Shown one piece after another: positions 25,549 through 34,209 of a stretch of 58,272 nt of DNA. Numbering within the stretch: position 1 is the stretch's first letter; every line of letters begins with the position of its first letter. The DNA comes from Lachnospiraceae bacterium (GTDB lineage Bacteria; Bacillota; Clostridia; Lachnospirales; Lachnospiraceae), in NCBI GenBank assembly GCA_020860755.1, contig JAJBTQ010000034.1, positions 1-58,272 on the forward strand, read 5' to 3'. The translations under genes and the position numbers were made by a program. The notes below the pieces were generated by a model, which saw nothing but the letters and a program-made list of their open reading frames with translations, had not been told where the DNA came from and did not search any database.

Positions 25549-26253
25549 CTACCACCTTTGTACGTTTTTCATGTTTCGGCCTGCGACCAGGTTCATCGAC
25601 ACGATGATGCCGAACGCGATCAGCAGGATAATGACCACCCAGACGCCGGCAGTCGCATAGTCTCCGTCCTGTATGACCATGGCGATCCGCTGGGAGATCG
25701 TCGATGTTTTGTGCGGAATATTCCCCGCCAGCATGGAAGTGGCTCCATATTCACCCAGAGCCCGGGCGAACGTGAGGATGATGCCGGCCAGGATGCCGGG
25801 ACCGGAGTTGGGGATGATGATCCGCCAATAGATCTTGAATTCCGGCATGCCGAGCGTCCGCGCGGCATAGATGAGATTGGGATCCAGCTGTTCAAACGCG
25901 GCCCGCGCATTGCGGTACATCAAAGGGAAGGCGATGACGGTCGCCGCGATGATGCAGCCTGCCCATGTCTGCACGATCTTTATGCCGAGGTTGCTGTACA
26001 AAAAGCTGCCCAGAGGGCGCTTTAAGCTGAATAAGAGGAGCAGAAAAAAGCCGGCTACGGTCGGGGGGAGCACCATAGGCAGAGTTAGACAACCGTCTGC
26101 GATGGCTTTTCCTCTGGTGCCGGTCCGCACGACCCTTCCGGCTGCGAAAATGCCTATGAAAAATGAAATTCCTGTTGCGACAACCCCCGTTTTCAGTGAG
26201 ATAAACAGTGGGCTCCAGTCCAGATTGGAGAGGATGTTCATCAGATTATCCAT
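25549..26253 (-). CDS. modB: Molybdate ABC transporter permease
   Basis: 234 residues from ATG 26253, chosen because GGAGGAGG lies directly upstream; a longer reading from 26283 would begin inside the intergenic hairpin. Five or six membrane spans. The EAA-type coupling loop is seen at ARTLGMPEFKIYWRIIIPNS, and LTLPMVLPPTVAGFFLLLLF near the front is typical of ModB. A hairpin separates it from modA. Confidence 0.94.
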   Translation of the reverse strand: MDNLMNILSNLDWSPLFISLKTGVVATGISFFIGIFAAGRVVRTGTRGKAIADGCLTLPMVLPPTVAGFFLLLLFSLKRPLGSFLYSNLGIKIVQTWAGCIIAATVIAFPLMYRNARAAFEQLDPNLIYAARTLGMPEFKIYWRIIIPNSGPGILAGIILTFARALGEYGATSMLAGNIPHKTSTISQRIAMVIQDGDYATAGVWVVIILLIAFGIIVSMNLVAGRNMKNVQRW

Positions 26254-26278
26254 AGTGCCTCCTCCACATTTAAGGAAA

Positions 26279-26301
26279 GGCATCTGAAAAAATCAGATGC
26301 C
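26279..26301 (-). promoter_or_regulatory. Hairpin between modA and modB (partial terminator or mRNA stabiliser)
   Basis: A perfect 9-bp stem GGCATCTGA/TCAGATGCC (26279-26287, 26293-26301) with a five-base loop. On the minus (coding) strand it is followed only by TTTCC, so full termination is unlikely. It sits after the binding-protein gene and before the permease gene. Confidence 0.6.
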
Positions 26302-26344
26302 TTTTCCCGCATGATAAATTTAGTTAAGATCAAATGTTGGATGT

Positions 26345-27340
26345 TTAGTCCTCTACGTCTACGTCGAAGTAGTAGCTCTCAAAAATTGTCTTCGCATCGT
26401 CAGAGATCAGGTAATTGATAAAGTCAAGTGCCGCCTCAGACTCAGCCTCGCTGGCCTCAGCGTTGTTCACCTGTGCTACGGGATAGATCACATCTCCGGT
26501 TAAATCATAACTGATATACTCTAAAATTTCAACCTGATCTTCGTAGCCGTAAGTGTCGGAATAATAAGCGGTGCCAACCTCATTGGACTGCTCGGCGACA
26601 GCCTGCAGAACCTTGCTGACGTTGCTGCACTCGTTGATCTCCAGACCGCCAAGAGCCTCGGAGACTTCCTCGGTCGTATACTCGGACGGATCATCTGTCT
26701 CAGGCAGGATGCCGATGTTCATCAGAGCTGTCCTTGTATATTTGCCGGCCGGAACGGAACCATCGGCCAGGGCCATGCTGGATGCGAGTTCAAGATTGTC
26801 AAGACCGGTCACTTCTGTGCCGCTGTCTGTGTAGGTGATGACACACACCTGGTTGTTTACGACGTTGTGCCGGGTGCCGTCTACGACGAGATTGTCATCG
26901 TCCTGCAGAGTGTTCATCTGTGTCTGTGCCGCAGAGAAGAAAACGTCGATGCCGTTGCCGGCAGCCTCTTCGATCTGTGTCAGAAGAGTGCCGGAACTGT
27001 CATAGCTTCCCACGATCTCGATGTCGGGGTGCTCTTCCGTATACTGAGCGATAAGATCCGTCATGACAGTCTCTAAGCTGGCCGCCGCATAAACCGTAAC
27101 GGTGGTGCCTTCGCCTTCGCCTGCAGCTTCGGTCGTCTCACCCTCTTCTTCCTCAATTACTTCGAGTTCGCTTGTGTCGGCGTCTTCCTGCTCCATCTCC
27201 TGTGCTTCTTCCTTTGCCTCATCAACAACGCTTTCGGCTTCTTCAACCACTGTCTCATCGCTGCCGCTGTTGCCGCAGCCTGCCAGCATGGTGGCGCCGA
27301 GCGCGGAAACACAGATAATGCTTACAATTTTCTTTTTCAC
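26345..27340 (-). CDS. modA: Molybdate-binding lipoprotein
   Basis: 331 residues starting at GTG 27340 behind AAGGAGG. A lipoprotein signal peptide ends at LAGC (Cys22), so it is anchored outside the membrane. Residues 23 to about 78 form a Glu-rich, low-complexity linker. The ModA fold follows: TVYAAASLETVMTDLIAQYT, YDSSGTLLTQIEEAAG and VFFSAAQTQMNTL, with the Ser residues expected to bind the oxyanion. It delivers molybdate to ModB/ModC. It is the first gene of the nine-gene molybdenum operon. Confidence 0.95.
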   Translation of the reverse strand: MKKKIVSIICVSALGATMLAGCGNSGSDETVVEEAESVVDEAKEEAQEMEQEDADTSELEVIEEEEGETTEAAGEGEGTTVTVYAAASLETVMTDLIAQYTEEHPDIEIVGSYDSSGTLLTQIEEAAGNGIDVFFSAAQTQMNTLQDDDNLVVDGTRHNVVNNQVCVITYTDSGTEVTGLDNLELASSMALADGSVPAGKYTRTALMNIGILPETDDPSEYTTEEVSEALGGLEINECSNVSKVLQAVAEQSNEVGTAYYSDTYGYEDQVEILEYISYDLTGDVIYPVAQVNNAEASEAESEAALDFINYLISDDAKTIFESYYFDVDVED

Positions 27341-27374
27341 GTGCTTTTCCTCCTTAATAGTATTAGTGGAATCA

Positions 27375-27403
27375 ATTATAATAGGATAATTGAGCTAAAG
27401 CAA
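27375..27403 (-). promoter_or_regulatory. Promoter of the mod-moa-moe operon
   Basis: On the minus strand TTGCTT (27398-27403), a 17-base spacer and a perfect TATAAT (27375-27380), about 28 bases before the modA start. No Mo-cofactor riboswitch-like structure fits in so short a leader. All nine genes downstream are tightly packed and may share this promoter. Confidence 0.85.
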
Positions 27404-27498
27404 GTTTAGCAATGAACAAAGAGCGTGTCAACGAACTGATTATATATATAGATTCATTTTCGGAATTAAATAATTCCCTGCTGACATGATATTATTTT

Positions 27499-28233
27499 TT
27501 ATTCTTTTTTATTATCTGGTGTTTGAAGTTTCCCTTTTTTTGAAGTATCCTTCTGTTTCGAAGTTTCCCTTTTTTTCGAAGTCTCCCTCTTTTTCGAAGT
27601 ACCTGTCTTTTTTGGAGTCTCTTTGGTTTTCGACGTCTCCTTCGGTTTTGCCATTTCCTCATTTTCGCCGGAAATGCTGTGCGGTTGCCGCAGGAAATGG
27701 GCAAGTATGATGTCTATGATAAACACGAAGAAGAGTACCATCATCGTGTTTTCCCAAGCCTCACCGTGCGGATTGCTGTAGACATTTGTTACGATCGGGT
27801 AGATCAGGTAGACAAGCGCTACGCCGCCGATCCCGAATAAAATGACCGAGCGAGCGCAGACGAAGCCGCCGATGTTGCCCCAGTTCCAGATCTCGGTATT
27901 GTAGTCCCACAGCCTTTTGCCGGTAAACCGATAGATAAAATATCCGCCCAAAAATTCGATCAGGCCGGTCACCAGGCAGCTCATAAGGAACACGAAGATC
28001 CAGTGTGCCCGGAAATGATAGACAATCAGCGTGAGAAGGATCCCTCCGATGCCATAGATCGGGATCCACGGGCCGAAGGTAGAACCTCTCTTCACCCATT
28101 TCTTCAGATCGATCCGGTAAAAAAGCTCTTCATAGACAAATCCGGCGATGCCGGCGATGACCGCGATCGCAACCACTGTATAGATAAAATCTTTTGGATT
28201 TAAGCCATAGGCAGCTTGTATTGCATGTGCCAT
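27499..28233 (-). CDS. Putative ABC-transporter-permease-like membrane protein with repetitive basic tail
   Basis: 244 residues. Residues 1 to about 185 hold five hydrophobic segments with FVYEELFYRI, GPWIPIYGIGG and LWDYNTEIWNWGNIGG, the pattern of the family annotated as putative ABC transporter permease (CmpB-type, PF06541). The function of that family is unproven. The last 50 residues are a charged tail built from Lys-(Glu/Lys)-Thr-Ser-Lys repeats, likely cytoplasmic and disordered. It is monocistronic on the minus strand between the mod operon promoter and the divergent decarboxylase gene. Confidence 0.75.
   Translation of the reverse strand: MAHAIQAAYGLNPKDFIYTVVAIAVIAGIAGFVYEELFYRIDLKKWVKRGSTFGPWIPIYGIGGILLTLIVYHFRAHWIFVFLMSCLVTGLIEFLGGYFIYRFTGKRLWDYNTEIWNWGNIGGFVCARSVILFGIGGVALVYLIYPIVTNVYSNPHGEAWENTMMVLFFVFIIDIILAHFLRQPHSISGENEEMAKPKETSKTKETPKKTGTSKKRETSKKRETSKQKDTSKKGKLQTPDNKKE
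27532..27651 (-). repeat. Coding tandem repeat: xx(E/K)TSK tail
   Basis: Residues 195-234 of the membrane protein are about six copies of a six-residue unit (for example KRETSK twice in a row), coded by diverged 18-base repeats. Such repeats can change copy number by slippage without shifting frame. Confidence 0.8.
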
Positions 28234-28335
28234 GGAACATTCCTTCCCGAAAAATGTCTGTTTATCACCGCAATATCAGGCCGCCGCGCAGGGGCCAAAA
28301 AGCAGTAATATGAATATAGCATATCTCCCTTTTAT

Positions 28336-28366
28336 TTGCAAATTCCGGAGGGTTTTATGATATAAT
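28336..28366 (+). promoter_or_regulatory. Promoter of decarboxylase gene
   Basis: Perfect extended -10 TGATATAAT (28358-28366) with TTGCAA (28336-28341) 19 bases upstream. Transcription should start near 28373, only about three bases before the ATG at 28376. Confidence 0.65.
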
Positions 28367-28375
28367 GACTTTGTT

Positions 28376-29941
28376 ATGGAGAGATACCTGGACGAATTGT
28401 TAACTGCATACGGCGCATCGGACATCTACCCTTTTCACATGCCGGGGCACAAGCGGCAGCGGCTGGGAAATTTCACCCCGGAGGAGATCGATGTCACGGA
28501 AGTCGAAGGGCTTGACGACCTGCATCACGCCGGGGGGATTCTCCGCGAGGGGCAGGAGCGTCTGGCGCGGGTCTTCGGGGCGGATGAAAGCTTTTATCTG
28601 ATAGACGGCAGCACGGCTGGGATCCTGGCAGCAGTCTGCGCATGCTGCGGCAGGGGCGGCCGGGTTTTGATCGGGCGGAACTGCCACAGGTCCGTGTATC
28701 ACGCCGCCTATCTGGCGGAGGCAAAGCTTGCCTTTGTCTATCCCGACCTTACCGACAGCGGTCTGCAGGGAAGCATCCCGCCGGAGCAGGTGGAGGAGGC
28801 GCTTTGTCGCAATCCGGATGTGCGGGCTGTTGTCATCACATCTCCGACGTATGACGGGGTCGTGTCGGACATCCGTGCAATCGCGGACATCGTGCATGCC
28901 AGGGATCTCCCGCTGATCGTGGACGAGGCTCACGGGGCACACTTTGGGTTTTCGGACGGATTTCCGCAAAAAGCCATCGCGCTCGGCGCGGATCTTTGCG
29001 TGGAGAGCCTTCACAAGACCCTGCCCGCCTATACCCAGTCGGCGGCCCTGCACCTTAAAAAGACCGGCGCGGTTGGAGAAGCATACCGCTTTGACGCGGG
29101 TAACGTGCAGAGATATCTGGACATCTTCCAGAGCAGCTCCCCCTCCTACGTGCTGATGGCGGGACTCGACCGCTGCGTGCGGATCGTCGGGGAAGACGCG
29201 GCGCTGTATGCGAATCCGGAGACAAGAAAAAACAGCCGCTTTGGGCAGTTTGAGGAGAGACTGCGGGAATTCTATGATCAGTGTGATGCGCTTACGAGTG
29301 TTCGGGTGTTCCCCGCCGGGACGGACAAAGAATGCCAAATACCCGGCATCTATGCCCGGGATCCGTCAAAGATCCTGATTTCAGCTGAGCGGGCCGGCCT
29401 TAACGGACAGGAGCTTTACGAGTTTCTTCTTAAAAAATATCGTCTCCAGATGGAGATGGCGGCCGACAGCTATGTGGTAGCGCTGACCGGCATCATGGAT
29501 ACCGATGAGGGCTTCTCGCGGCTTATAAAGGCGCTTTTTGAGATCGACCGGATCGCAGCAGACGGGCAGAAAGAGGCAGACGGTCAGACGGCAGCGGACG
29601 GACAGAATATTCCCGACGGGGCCGCAGGTTCGGGCACCTTCCCGAAAGCAGGGGGCTCGATCGACCCTGCTCTGCTCTACGGGCCGAGGGAAACGCGCAT
29701 GGAGCTCGCGCAGGCGATAGACGCGGAGGCATCCGCTGTTTTGCTTGACGAGGCGGCGGGCCGTATTTCGGCCGAATTTGTCTGTCTGTATCCGCCGGGC
29801 ATTCCGATTTTGATCCCCGGGGAAGTAATCCGGGAGGAGCTCATCGGAGCGCTTACCCTCTGTGCGGCGCGCGGTATGCAGCTCTACGGGATACAGGATA
29901 CCGGGGACACAGGCGGCATCAAGGTCCGTGCGATCACCTGA
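28376..29941 (+). CDS. Orn/Lys/Arg decarboxylase-family PLP enzyme
   Basis: 521 residues. The N-terminus YPFHMPGHKRQRLG, the glycine-rich IDGSTAGILA, VDEAHGAHFGF and the PLP-binding lysine in SLHKTLPAYTQSA define the fold-type I decarboxylases that act on basic amino acids (polyamine synthesis). The C-terminal domain with YPPGIPILIPGEVI is present. The start at 28376 is supported by the conserved N-terminus, though no ribosome binding site stands at the normal distance. A low-complexity insert near residues 392-425, with repeated Ala-Asp-Gly-Gln, splits the C-terminal part. It leads the housekeeping block as in many Firmicutes. Which amino acid it uses is not evident. Confidence 0.9.
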   Translation: MERYLDELLTAYGASDIYPFHMPGHKRQRLGNFTPEEIDVTEVEGLDDLHHAGGILREGQERLARVFGADESFYLIDGSTAGILAAVCACCGRGGRVLIGRNCHRSVYHAAYLAEAKLAFVYPDLTDSGLQGSIPPEQVEEALCRNPDVRAVVITSPTYDGVVSDIRAIADIVHARDLPLIVDEAHGAHFGFSDGFPQKAIALGADLCVESLHKTLPAYTQSAALHLKKTGAVGEAYRFDAGNVQRYLDIFQSSSPSYVLMAGLDRCVRIVGEDAALYANPETRKNSRFGQFEERLREFYDQCDALTSVRVFPAGTDKECQIPGIYARDPSKILISAERAGLNGQELYEFLLKKYRLQMEMAADSYVVALTGIMDTDEGFSRLIKALFEIDRIAADGQKEADGQTAADGQNIPDGAAGSGTFPKAGGSIDPALLYGPRETRMELAQAIDAEASAVLLDEAAGRISAEFVCLYPPGIPILIPGEVIREELIGALTLCAARGMQLYGIQDTGDTGGIKVRAIT

Positions 29942-30034
29942 GATTGCAAGCGGAAAGTGGATATGCTATCATCGAAAAAGGACCGGGCTGCGCAGGCGCT
30001 GCGGCGGCCCGTAAAACAGATATGAGGTGATATC

Positions 30035-30625
30035 ATGGGCAAGATCTTCTGTCTCATGGGAAAGAGTGCTTCCGGCAAGGATTACATTTACAAGCAGCTG
30101 CTGGGGCAAAGCGATCTAAATTTAAAACAGGTGATTCCCTACACGACGCGCCCCATCCGCATCAAAGAGATCGACGGGGAGAGCTATTTTTTCTGCACGG
30201 ACGAGGAGGCGGAGGAGATGGCGCGCGCCGGAAAGGTGATCGAGATGCGCTCCTATGACACGGCCTGCGGTGTATGGAAATACTTTACGGCGGACGACGG
30301 TCAGATTGACTTGGAACACAACGACTACCTGATGATCGGCACGCTCGAGTCCTATGAAAAGATCCGGGACTACTTCGGCGACGAAAACGTCTGTCCGCTC
30401 TATATCTGGGTGGAGGACGGCGAGCGCTTATCCCGTGCGCTCCGGCGTGAGAGAAAGCAGGCGGAGCCGAAGTACGCGGAGATGTGCCGGCGGTTTTTGG
30501 CGGATTCCCGCGATTTTTCCGAGGAGAACCTGCAAAAAGCGGGGATCACGCACTCCTTTGAGAATCTGGAAAAAGAGCAGATCGTCGCGGATGTGCGCGC
30601 TTACATTGAACAGATGCGCGCTTAG
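30035..30625 (+). CDS. Guanylate kinase-family protein
   Basis: 196 residues, RBS GAGGTGAT. The P-loop is GKSASGKD and the GMP-binding motif is YTTRPIR, as in guanylate kinase, with GESYFF following. The middle part keeps the lid-like arginines (RALRRER). Guanylate kinase makes GDP from GMP. The protein diverges enough from standard Gmk that a specialised role is possible, and a second gmk may exist elsewhere. It sits between the decarboxylase and holB genes. Confidence 0.75.
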   Translation: MGKIFCLMGKSASGKDYIYKQLLGQSDLNLKQVIPYTTRPIRIKEIDGESYFFCTDEEAEEMARAGKVIEMRSYDTACGVWKYFTADDGQIDLEHNDYLMIGTLESYEKIRDYFGDENVCPLYIWVEDGERLSRALRRERKQAEPKYAEMCRRFLADSRDFSEENLQKAGITHSFENLEKEQIVADVRAYIEQMRA

Positions 30626-30667
30626 CGGGCGAATGAAGTGCCAAACGTGCAAAGCGAGGAGAGCAAC

Positions 30668-31663
30668 ATGGCGGGATTTCGGGACATTATCGGTCACGAG
30701 CAGATCATTTCAAATTTACAAAATGCCGTTCATAGGGACCAGGTTTCCCACGCATACCTCTTAAACGGACCGGACGGATCCGGCAAGATGATGCTTGCGG
30801 AGGCGTTTGCCATGCTGCTTTTATGTGAGGATCCGCAGGGAGGGGAGGCGTGCGGAAAGTGCCGCTCCTGCCGGCAGGCTCTCGGACACAACCAGCCCGA
30901 TATCATCTATGTGACGCACGAGAAAGCCGGGATCTCAGTGGACGACGTGCGGCAGCAGATCAACCGGGATGTGGAGATACGGCCCTACAGCAGCCGGTAC
31001 AAAGTCTACATCGTGGATGAGGCAGAAAAAATGAACGTCCAGGCGCAAAACGCGCTCTTAAAGACGCTGGAAGAGCCGCCCGCCTACGTGGTGATCCTGC
31101 TCCTTACGACAAACGCGGACGCGCTTTTGCCCACGATCCTCTCCCGCTGTGTGCGGATAAATCTAAAAGCCGTGGAGGATGGGCGGATAAGGATACATCT
31201 GGTGCGGGATCTTTCGGTACCGGACGAGACGGCAGACCTGTGTGTGGCGTTTGCGCAGGGGAATGTGGGGCGCGCCATGGCGCTGGCATCCTCAAAGCAG
31301 CTTGAAGAGTTGAAAGAATATGCGTTTTCGCTGATCGTTAAGCTGAACCGGCTCCCCACGTATGAACTGGTGTCGGAGCTGGAGTTTTTTGACAACCGAA
31401 AAGAGGACATCCCGCTTTTTTCGGATCTGCTTTTGCTTTTGTTTCGGGATGTGTTATTATATAAATCGGCAGGCAGCCGGGAGCGCCTGATTTTTCAGGA
31501 TCAGACGGGTTTGATACGGCAGATCGCCGGGGAAAGTTCATTTGCCGGGCTAAATGAGATCTTAGCGGCCTTACAGACCGCGGATCAAAGGATCCGGATG
31601 AACGTGAACGCCTCCCTGACGCTGGAAATGCTGCTGCTTGAGATAAAGGAGAATATGGAATGA
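30668..31663 (+). CDS. holB: DNA polymerase III delta' subunit
   Basis: 331 residues from ATG 30668, with GAGGAG six bases upstream; the longer reading from 30638 lacks one. AAA+ clamp-loader subunit. The P-loop region is GPDGSGKMM, with Met where Ser/Thr usually sits, in line with delta' not needing ATP hydrolysis. The zinc module CGKCRSC, the DEAEKMNVQAQNALLKTLEEP segment and the Ser-Arg-Cys finger (LSRCVRI) are intact. It places the sliding clamp on DNA together with the tau/gamma and delta subunits. Overlaps the next gene by four bases. Confidence 0.92.
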   Translation: MAGFRDIIGHEQIISNLQNAVHRDQVSHAYLLNGPDGSGKMMLAEAFAMLLLCEDPQGGEACGKCRSCRQALGHNQPDIIYVTHEKAGISVDDVRQQINRDVEIRPYSSRYKVYIVDEAEKMNVQAQNALLKTLEEPPAYVVILLLTTNADALLPTILSRCVRINLKAVEDGRIRIHLVRDLSVPDETADLCVAFAQGNVGRAMALASSKQLEELKEYAFSLIVKLNRLPTYELVSELEFFDNRKEDIPLFSDLLLLLFRDVLLYKSAGSRERLIFQDQTGLIRQIAGESSFAGLNEILAALQTADQRIRMNVNASLTLEMLLLEIKENME

Positions 31664-32568
31664 TAGCTGTTGTTGGTGTCCGCTTTCGACAGGCGGGCAA
31701 GGTATACTATTTTGATCCGAAGGATTATGAGATCGAAAAGGGAATGCACGTGATCGTGGAGACGGCACGGGGGATCGAGTACGGCACTGTGATCCTTCCG
31801 CCGACGGGAGTGCCGGACGACGAGATCTCCCAGCCCTTAAAGAGCGTGCTGCGCATTGCGACGCCCGAGGACGACGAGGTGGAGGAGCACAACCGCGAAA
31901 AGGAGCGGGAGGCCTACCAGATCTGTCAGGAAAAGATTGAAAAACATGGCCTTGAGATGAAGCTGGTCGCAGCTGAATATACATTTGACAATAATAAACT
32001 GCTGTTTTACTTCACGGCGGACGGGCGGGTTGATTTCAGGGAACTCGTCAAGGATCTTGCCAGCGTGTTCCGGACCCGGATCGAGCTGCGGCAGATCGGA
32101 GTCCGCGACGAGACAAAGATTCTGGGAGGCATCGGGATCTGCGGGAGGCCGCTGTGCTGCAGCACTTTTCTCTCGGAGTTCGCGCCGGTCTCCATCAAGA
32201 TGGCGAAGGAACAGAATCTGTCTCTTAATCCGACCAAGATCTCCGGGACCTGCGGCCGTCTCATGTGCTGCCTGAATAATGAGGCGGAGACCTATGAGTA
32301 TTTAAACAAGCAGATGCCGAACATAGGCGACCGGGTGACAACGGACGACGGCTTAAAGGGAGAGGTCTCCGGCGTCAACATCCTGCGCCAGCAGGTAAAA
32401 GTGATCGTGGATACCGGAGATGAGAAAGAGATCCGCGAATATCCGGCAGACCGACTCAAAGTCCGCAGCAGGAAAAAGAAGGGAAAAGCCCAGTCATCCA
32501 AAGAAGAGATGAAGGAGCTTGAGGCTTTGGAGGACAGCGGAGAAGGGAAGTCCGGATTAGATGACTGA
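31660..32568 (+). CDS. ricT: PSP1-domain protein, RicT/YaaT
   Basis: 302 residues. The PSP1 domain and two clustered cysteine groups, CGRPLCCSTF and CGRLMCCL, identify it as YaaT/RicT. In Bacillus subtilis it forms an Fe-S-containing complex with YlbF and YmcA that tunes RNase Y maturation of mRNAs and developmental phosphorelay. The tail after residue 270 is Lys/Glu rich and disordered. It lies after holB, as in B. subtilis. Confidence 0.92.
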   Translation: MIAVVGVRFRQAGKVYYFDPKDYEIEKGMHVIVETARGIEYGTVILPPTGVPDDEISQPLKSVLRIATPEDDEVEEHNREKEREAYQICQEKIEKHGLEMKLVAAEYTFDNNKLLFYFTADGRVDFRELVKDLASVFRTRIELRQIGVRDETKILGGIGICGRPLCCSTFLSEFAPVSIKMAKEQNLSLNPTKISGTCGRLMCCLNNEAETYEYLNKQMPNIGDRVTTDDGLKGEVSGVNILRQQVKVIVDTGDEKEIREYPADRLKVRSRKKKGKAQSSKEEMKELEALEDSGEGKSGLDD

Positions 32569-33352
32569 TCTTAAGCCGGGAGAGCGTATCGACGATCTCC
32601 AGAGAAACGGATACAGGATAATCCAAAATCCGGAAAAGTTCTGCTTTGGAATGGATGCGGTGCTGCTCTCGGACTTCGCCCGGGTAAGTGAGAAGGAGCG
32701 CTGCCTGGACTTAGGCTGCGGGAACGGGATTCTCCCCATCCTTCTGGCGGCAAAGACGCCCGGGGAGCAGTTTATAGGGCTTGAGATCCAACCGTACAGT
32801 GTGGATCTGGCGAGACGGAGTGTGGCACTCAACCATCTGGAGGACCGGATCCGGATCACAGAGGGGGATATTAAGGATGCTTCCAAGCTGTTTGGGGCAT
32901 CTTCTTTTGATGTGGTCGTGACGAATCCGCCGTACATCACGGACAGCCGCGGGCTGCCCAATCAGGACGAGGAGCGCCGTATCGCCCGGCACGAGACGCT
33001 CTTAAGCCTTCAGGATGTGATCCGGGAGAGCGCTGCGATCTTAACGCCCGGCGGTCATTTTTTCATGGTGCACCGGCCGTTTCGACTCGCAGAGATCTTT
33101 GTGCGGATGAGTGAATACCAAATCGAGCCGAAGCGGATGCGCTTCGTCTACCCTTATCTGGACCGGGAACCGAACCTGGTCCTAATAGAGGGGGTGCCGG
33201 GAGGGAAGCCTCAGCTGACGGTGGAAAAGCCGCTGATCGTGTATCGGGCACCGGGAGAATATACGGATGAGATCTATCGGATCTACGGATACGAGACCGA
33301 AAAAGGCCGGGCGAACGATCAGTCGGATGAGGCAACGGATAACCAGAAATGA
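32561..33352 (+). CDS. tRNA1(Val) (adenine(37)-N6)-methyltransferase-like (TrmN6/YabB)
   Basis: 263 residues, overlapping ricT by eight bases. SAM-dependent N6-adenine methyltransferase with CLDLGCGNGILPILLA (SAM site) and VVTNPPYI (catalytic Asn-Pro-Pro-Tyr). The first residues LQRNGYRIIQNPEKFCFGMDAVLLSDF are the family hallmark. Position between ricT and rsmI matches yabB of Bacillus. Confidence 0.92.
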   Translation: MTDLKPGERIDDLQRNGYRIIQNPEKFCFGMDAVLLSDFARVSEKERCLDLGCGNGILPILLAAKTPGEQFIGLEIQPYSVDLARRSVALNHLEDRIRITEGDIKDASKLFGASSFDVVVTNPPYITDSRGLPNQDEERRIARHETLLSLQDVIRESAAILTPGGHFFMVHRPFRLAEIFVRMSEYQIEPKRMRFVYPYLDREPNLVLIEGVPGGKPQLTVEKPLIVYRAPGEYTDEIYRIYGYETEKGRANDQSDEATDNQK

Positions 33353-33366
33353 CGGGAGAGATAAAA

Positions 33367-34209
33367 ATGGCTGGGAAACTATACCTGTGTGCGACCCCGA
33401 TCGGGAATCTGGAGGACATCACGCTGCGTGTTTTGGAGACATTAAAGCAGGTTGACTTAATCGCGGCGGAGGACACGCGCAATTCCATCAAGCTGCTCAA
33501 TCGCTATGAGATCAAGACCCCCATGACCAGCTACCATGAGCACAACAAATACGATAAGGGACGTTACCTGATTCGGGAGATGCAGGCCGGAAAGGATGTC
33601 GCTCTGATCTCGGATGCCGGGACGCCGGGAATCTCCGATCCGGGCGAACAGCTTGTCCGCATGTGCTATCAGGAAGGGATCGAAGTCACCGCGCTTCCGG
33701 GGGCAGCCGCCTGTATCACGGCGCTGACGCTGTCCGGACTGCCGACCGGCCGCTTTTCGTTCGAAGCGTTTCTGCCCCGGGAGAAAAAAGAGCGCGCTGC
33801 CGTCTTAGAGGAGATGAAAGATGACACCCGCACGCTTGTGGTATATGAGGCGCCCCATCATCTGCTCGAGACGTTACAGGACCTTAAGGAAGCGCTGGGC
33901 GAGCGCAGGATCACGGTCTGCCGGGAGCTGACTAAGGTGCATGAGACTGTGTTTCGCAGTACCTTTTCCAAGGCCATCGCCTACTACGAGGTCAATGAGG
34001 TGCGCGGGGAGTGCGTCATCGTCATCGAGGGAAAGGACCGTGACGAGCTGACCCGCCAAAAACAGGAGAGCTGGGAGAGCGTAACGATCGAGGAGCACAT
34101 GGAGTACTACACTTCCGCCGGTATGGACCGGATGGAAGCCATGAAACAGGTCGCGAAGGACCGCGGCGTGAGTAAAAGAGATATCTATCAGAAACTGCTG
34201 GAAGAGTAA
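33367..34209 (+). CDS. rsmI: 16S rRNA (cytidine(1402)-2'-O)-methyltransferase
   Basis: 280 residues from ATG 33367, behind GGGAG with eight bases of spacing; an ATG at 33349 overlaps the previous gene. CATPIGNLEDITLR at the front, AAEDTRNS, ALISDAGTPGISDPG and ALPGAAACITAL are RsmI signatures. It methylates the ribose of C1402 in the decoding centre. Last gene of the block, ended by the terminator at 34208. Confidence 0.95.
   Translation: MAGKLYLCATPIGNLEDITLRVLETLKQVDLIAAEDTRNSIKLLNRYEIKTPMTSYHEHNKYDKGRYLIREMQAGKDVALISDAGTPGISDPGEQLVRMCYQEGIEVTALPGAAACITALTLSGLPTGRFSFEAFLPREKKERAAVLEEMKDDTRTLVVYEAPHHLLETLQDLKEALGERRITVCRELTKVHETVFRSTFSKAIAYYEVNEVRGECVIVIEGKDRDELTRQKQESWESVTIEEHMEYYTSAGMDRMEAMKQVAKDRGVSKRDIYQKLLEE

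Noticed and set aside
27341-27374. Molybdenum-cofactor riboswitch before modA
   Set aside because: The leader after the predicted promoter is only about 30 bases, too short for that structure.
27463-27478. Palindrome GGAATTATTTAATTCC as terminator of the membrane protein gene
   Set aside because: It is short and weak, with no T tail.
27532-27651. Possible CRISPR-like array
   Set aside because: The repeats are coding, in frame and have no spacers. No CRISPR array or cas gene is seen in the window.
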